Positions 6,005 to 8,164 of a DNA stretch of 8,164 nt are shown here, piece after piece (positions within the stretch are counted from its first letter, which is position 1; every line of letters begins with the position of its first letter). Below the pieces are notes generated by a model. The model ran no database searches. It was not told where the DNA came from and saw only the letters and a program-made list of their open reading frames with translations. Source of the stretch: Spirochaetaceae bacterium (GTDB taxonomy: Bacteria; Spirochaetota; Spirochaetia; Treponematales; Treponemataceae). The translations under genes were made by a program, and so were the position numbers. The stretch is taken from positions 1-8,164 of the forward strand of contig JAITMZ010000075.1 of assembly GCA_031290725.1 (NCBI GenBank), read 5' to 3'.

Positions 6005-6598
6005 TTAAAACGGAATATCCTCCGCAAAATCTTCACCGTGGCCAAAGGGCTGGCCCTCCGATCCCTCGTCCCGGGGCGCCATGCCGGTTCCGGGCGCGCC
6101 TCCCTGACGGGGAGCGCCAAAGTCTCCGCCACCCTCGTAGGACCGGGGTTGAAACGACGGCGCCCCCCTAGGCGCTTGGCCATAGCCGCCCCCTGGAACG
6201 CCCCCCGCCGGAGTACCCCCTGATGCAAAGCTCGAAGCATTACCTGGTACAAAGCTCGAAGCACCGCCCGTCGGAGCACCCAAAAGCTGCAAATTATTCG
6301 CTGAAATAACCACTTTGCTCCTGGTTTGCCCATCTTCCTGCTGCCAGCGGTCCTGGCGAAGTTCCCCTTCAACCGCGACCCGCTGCCCTTTAAGCAAATA
6401 CGTTTTCAGGCTTTCCGCCGACTTCCCATACAGGGTTATGTCGAAAAAATTCGCCTCGTCTTCCCATACGTCACCGTTTTTCCGCCTGCGGTTTACCGCG
6501 ACGGAAAAATTGGAAATCGGAAATCCGGTACCGGTGTATTTGAGTTCCGCATCCCTAGTGAGCCGTCCTATCAGCACCACATGATTGACATCTGCCAT
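6005..6598 (-). CDS. ssb: Single-stranded DNA-binding protein SSB
   Basis: Coats single-stranded DNA at forks and repair sites and recruits partners, RecJ among them, through its C-terminal tip. The N-terminal OB fold (about 1-108) opens MADVNHVVLIGRLTRDAELK and includes FFDITLYGK (51-59) and GQRVAVEGELRQDRW (71-85), with aromatic candidates for base stacking at W46, F51/F52 and W85. A low-complexity Gly/Pro/Ala/Ser linker spans about 108-185. The tip EDFAEDIPF (189-197) matches the conserved acidic D/E-D-I-P-F docking peptide. The 197-residue length is a little above average because of the linker. AGGAGG lies 8 nt before the ATG, and the gap from the rpsF stop is 17 nt. Confidence 0.97.
   Translation of the reverse strand: MADVNHVVLIGRLTRDAELKYTGTGFPISNFSVAVNRRRKNGDVWEDEANFFDITLYGKSAESLKTYLLKGQRVAVEGELRQDRWQQEDGQTRSKVVISANNLQLLGAPTGGASSFVPGNASSFASGGTPAGGVPGGGYGQAPRGAPSFQPRSYEGGGDFGAPRQGGAPGTGMAPRDEGSEGQPFGHGEDFAEDIPF
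6226..6263 (-). repeat. Two 14-bp direct repeats in the ssb linker
   Basis: CAAAGCTCGAAGCA occurs at 6226-6239 and 6250-6263, a 24-bp (8-codon) period. On the coding strand each copy encodes ASSF, giving ASSFVPGN followed by ASSFASGG. The in-frame period suggests expansion of the disordered linker by duplication. Confidence 0.7.
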
Positions 6599-6615
6599 GC
6601 TTCTCTCCTCCTGAA

Positions 6616-6897
6616 TTATTCGTCAACCCGGGTAAACATGAATTTCAGCAAACCCGTAACAAGCTTAAATCGACGATCAATTTCAATCAATTTTGCGGGA
6701 TTTACCTTGATAATCAACAAAATAAAATGTCCGCGGGTGTGCTTTTTGATTTCATAGCACAGATCGCGGTCACCGAAGAGGTCTTCCTTTTCAATTTCTG
6801 CCCCGAATTCAGTCAAGACCGCCTTAACGCTTTCCAGCGCGGCCTTGCCCTGCTCTTCCTCGCTGGGGAAGATGGCCATCAATTCGTACTTTCTCAT
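6616..6897 (-). CDS. rpsF: 30S ribosomal protein S6
   Basis: Small-subunit protein that binds 16S rRNA as a complex with S18, whose gene lies two positions downstream. The 93-residue length is typical. The ferredoxin-like S6 fold is recognisable from MRKYELMAIFPSEEEQG, the mid-protein FGDRDLCYEIKKHTRGHF (41-58) where relatives have G-x-R-x-L-x-Y-x-I-x-x-x-x-x-G-x-Y/F, and the terminal LLKFMFTRVDE. AAGGAG ends 5 nt before the ATG. It is the first gene after the promoter and structured leader at 6898-7107, so it probably heads the operon through recJ. The stop is 17 nt before the ssb ATG. Confidence 0.96.
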   Translation of the reverse strand: MRKYELMAIFPSEEEQGKAALESVKAVLTEFGAEIEKEDLFGDRDLCYEIKKHTRGHFILLIIKVNPAKLIEIDRRFKLVTGLLKFMFTRVDE

Positions 6898-6918
6898 ATA
6901 GTCTCCTTATGGATATGC

Positions 6919-6937
6919 GCCGGGCATGCGCCACGGC
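6919..6937 (-). promoter_or_regulatory. Bulged GC-rich hairpin before the rpsF ribosome-binding site (candidate S6:S18 site)
   Basis: On the minus-strand RNA, GCCG-U-GGC pairs with GCC-CGGC around a GCAU tetraloop: a 7-bp stem with one bulged U. It lies 9 nt upstream of the AAGGAG SD (6904-6909). Its position suits translational feedback by S6:S18, and CCG triplets, a reported feature of that site, are present. The published arrangement has CCG unpaired, and I cannot confirm that here. Confidence 0.4.
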
Positions 6938-6966
6938 AGATTAGGGAACAGCAATGCAGCTCCCAA

Positions 6967-6998
6967 GGTGTTATAGACACCTCAGTTTTTTGAGGTGT
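6967..6998 (-). promoter_or_regulatory. Competing hairpins in the rpsF leader
   Basis: ACACCTCA (6977-6984) pairs perfectly with TGAGGTGT (6991-6998), an 8-bp stem with a 6-nt loop. The same ACACC (6977-6981) can also pair with GGTGT at 6967-6971. The two folds are mutually exclusive, as in attenuator or anti-structure switches. Neither is followed by a U-run on the minus strand, so transcription termination is not indicated. Confidence 0.45.
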
Positions 6999-7078
6999 TC
7001 CAAATTAACCTGCATTTGCGATATGCAAACGCGAAGCACATTGAAAATCTAACTGAATTTTTCAATGGCCTATACACA

Positions 7079-7107
7079 AGCATACCGGATTGCAAAAAAA
7101 AAGTCAA
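7079..7107 (-). promoter_or_regulatory. Sigma-70-type promoter of the rpsF-recJ operon
   Basis: On the minus strand, TTGACT (7107-7102) and TATGCT (7084-7079) are separated by exactly 17 bp, matching the TTGACA/TATAAT consensus at 5 of 6 and 4 of 6 positions. A T-run fills the start of the spacer. A T6A6 tract about 16 bp upstream of the -35 (7123-7134) could act as an UP-like element. The promoter begins about 36 bp after the stop of the preceding gene and faces rpsF. Confidence 0.7.
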
Positions 7108-7142
7108 GCGTGTAATCGCATCTTTTTTAAAAAACCGCGCAA

Positions 7143-7406
7143 TTATGGGGATAAAGTTTCGAGCATCCCGTAGGCCCCCCCAAAGTCCCCCGGCCCGGAC
7201 ACGGTCACGCACCGGCCCCGGAGGCCCGCGGTTGCGGCGCACCGTACCGCGCAGCCGCAGACCACGAGGAGGCAGTCACCCTCCCGGTCTCCCTCGTGGG
7301 CATACCGGAAGGTGTGGGCGGGGAAGTCCCGCTCCAATGCCGCCACAAAGGCCGCCCGGTCATAGCCGGCATTGCAGCCCCCGCAGTATTTCACTAAAAC
7401 CCGCAC
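7143..7406 (-). CDS. Small Cys-rich CGGC-motif protein, possible SelW/Rdx-like thioredoxin-fold protein
   Basis: An 87-residue protein of unknown function. It opens MRVLVKYCGGCNAGYDR, a beta strand followed by C-x-x-C (C8, C11) and a helix. This resembles the beta-strand plus YCGxC start of SelW/Rdx thioredoxin-like proteins. Five more cysteines follow (C45, C50, C52, C56, C66), including CGC at 50-52, so metal or iron-sulphur binding is an alternative to disulphide redox chemistry. No signal peptide or membrane segment is visible. The start is GTG 7406, inside the end of the CoA-transferase gene (13-bp overlap), with only a weak GAG-type SD, so translation is probably coupled. A shared pathway with the CoA-transferase is an inference from this overlap. 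No clear terminator follows. Confidence 0.75.
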   Translation of the reverse strand: MRVLVKYCGGCNAGYDRAAFVAALERDFPAHTFRYAHEGDREGDCLLVVCGCAVRCAATAGLRGRCVTVSGPGDFGGAYGMLETLSP

Positions 7407-8164
7407 CGAAAGCGTTTCTCGAACTCCGTGATCAAGCCCCCTCGGAAATCCGGGTGGGCGATGGCGATGAGTGCCCGTGCCCGGTTCTTCAGGGTCTGGC
7501 CCTTGAGCTGGGCAATCCCGTATTCGGTGACCACATAGTTCACGTCGCAGCGGGAAGTGGTGACCGCGGCACCCTCATCGAGGAGGGCCACTACCTTCGA
7601 CACTTTGCCACCGGCAGCGGTGGAGGGCATGGCCATGATGGTGCGGCCGTTCTTGCCCATGTTGGCGCCCCGCACAAAGTCAACCTGGCCGCCCACGCCG
7701 CTTATCTGACGCAGGCCGATGGCTTCGGAGCACACCTGCCCCATGAGGTCAACCTGCACGCAGGAATTGATGGACACCAGGTTGTCGTTCTGGGCGATCA
7801 CTATGGGGTTGTTCACATAGTCGATGGGCATCATCTGCACCGAGGGGTTGTTGTTCACGAAATCATAGAGCCGCCGGGTGCCCATCATGAAACCGATGAT
7901 AAACTTGCCCTGGTTCAGGTTCTTCCGCTTGTTGGTCACCACCCCGGCCTCGGCCAGTTCAACCACCCCGTCGCTGATCATCTCCGAGTGGATGCCGAGG
8001 TCTTTTTTGTCCTTCAGGAAGAGGAGCACCGCATCGGGGATGGCACCGATGCCGAGCTGGAGGGTGTCGCCGTCATTCACGAGGGAGGCGCAGTGCTTCC
8101 CGATGTCCTTCTCCACGGCGGTGATTTCCGGCGGGGGAAGCTCAATGAGGGGCGCATCCGCCTC
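7394..8164 (-). CDS. Acetyl-CoA hydrolase / 4-hydroxybutyrate CoA-transferase family protein (5' end beyond window)
   Basis: C-terminal 256 residues of a family I-type CoA-transferase of about 430-450 residues; the frame stays open to the right edge. Visible motifs, numbered from the window edge, are GIGAIPDAVL (38-47) and DLGIHSEM (55-62), whose E61 aligns by motif with the glutamate that forms the glutamyl-CoA intermediate. Others are VQVDLMGQV, SGVGGQVDFVRGA, VTTSRCDVNYVVTEYGIAQL and the family hallmark AHPDFR. Members include 4-hydroxybutyrate CoA-transferase, butyryl-CoA:acetate CoA-transferase and acetyl-CoA hydrolase, all cytosolic enzymes of fermentative carbon metabolism; the acyl substrate cannot be fixed from this fragment. 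GTG 8116 is an internal codon, not the start. The last 13 bp overlap the start of the CGGC protein. Confidence 0.92.
   Translation of the reverse strand, partial: EADAPLIELPPPEITAVEKDIGKHCASLVNDGDTLQLGIGAIPDAVLLFLKDKKDLGIHSEMISDGVVELAEAGVVTNKRKNLNQGKFIIGFMMGTRRLYDFVNNNPSVQMMPIDYVNNPIVIAQNDNLVSINSCVQVDLMGQVCSEAIGLRQISGVGGQVDFVRGANMGKNGRTIMAMPSTAAGGKVSKVVALLDEGAAVTTSRCDVNYVVTEYGIAQLKGQTLKNRARALIAIAHPDFRGGLITEFEKRFRCGF

Larger units (their letters stand above)
6898..7072 (-). promoter_or_regulatory. Structured 5' leader of the rpsF operon
   Basis: This is the expected untranslated leader of about 175 nt between the predicted transcription start (near 7072) and the rpsF ATG. It contains a perfect 9-bp hairpin near the 5' end (CATTGAAAA 7039-7047 with TTTTCAATG 7059-7067). 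A 5-bp hairpin follows (7015-7019 with 7025-7029), then a competing hairpin set (6967-6998), and last a GC-rich bulged hairpin (6919-6937) just before the SD. rpsF leaders in several phyla bind the S6:S18 complex, so autoregulation is plausible here. No match to that motif has been demonstrated. Confidence 0.5.

Noticed and set aside
7123..7145. Terminator after the CGGC protein gene (GCGCGG followed by T6)
   Set aside because: There is no complementary upstream arm for the GC-rich part, so no stable stem; the T6A6 tract fits better as upstream promoter DNA.

Overview
The window is a tightly packed, almost entirely minus-strand stretch of a moderately GC-rich bacterial chromosome. Its core is a replication and ribosome operon. 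Read 5'->3' on the minus strand, it runs rpsF (S6) - ssb - rpsR (S18) - rplI (L9) - dnaB - pyrimidine-nucleoside phosphorylase - recJ, and recJ runs off the left edge. The rpsF-ssb-rpsR-rplI-dnaB order, as I recall it, is also found in Treponema. Together with the style of the proteins (long RecJ, tailed L9), it suggests a spirochaete of the Treponema group. This assignment is an inference from gene order and protein character, not from a search.

From right to left: 7397-8164 is the C-terminal 256 residues of an acetyl-CoA hydrolase / 4-hydroxybutyrate CoA-transferase family enzyme. It overlaps by 13 bp with a small Cys-rich CGGC protein (7143-7406) that resembles the thioredoxin-like SelW/Rdx fold. 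A 245-bp intergenic region (6898-7142) follows. It holds a good sigma-70 promoter (TTGACT-N17-TATGCT) and a leader of about 175 nt with several hairpins in front of rpsF, where S6/S18 autoregulation would be expected. The operon genes follow with strong Shine-Dalgarno (SD) sequences and short gaps. The pdp/recJ junction is an ATGA overlap.

The most unusual object lies between dnaB and pdp. It is a non-coding palindromic element of about 173 bp (3333-3505) with imperfect terminal inverted repeats. Each end is itself a perfect 16-bp hairpin, and a three-way-junction-like interior lies between them. The element is flanked by CTAG on both sides. Removing it with one CTAG copy rebuilds a normal operon junction: the dnaB stop TAG followed directly by the GGAGG ribosome-binding site of pdp. 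This looks like a MITE-like insertion that landed exactly between a stop codon and a ribosome-binding site without damaging either gene, placing a highly structured RNA in the middle of the operon message.

Functionally, S6, S18 and L9 are ribosomal proteins, and SSB and DnaB are replication-fork proteins. RecJ is a repair exonuclease and Pdp salvages pyrimidine nucleosides, so the operon joins translation, replication/repair and nucleotide salvage. No rRNA, tRNA, CRISPR array, prophage or transposase gene was seen.
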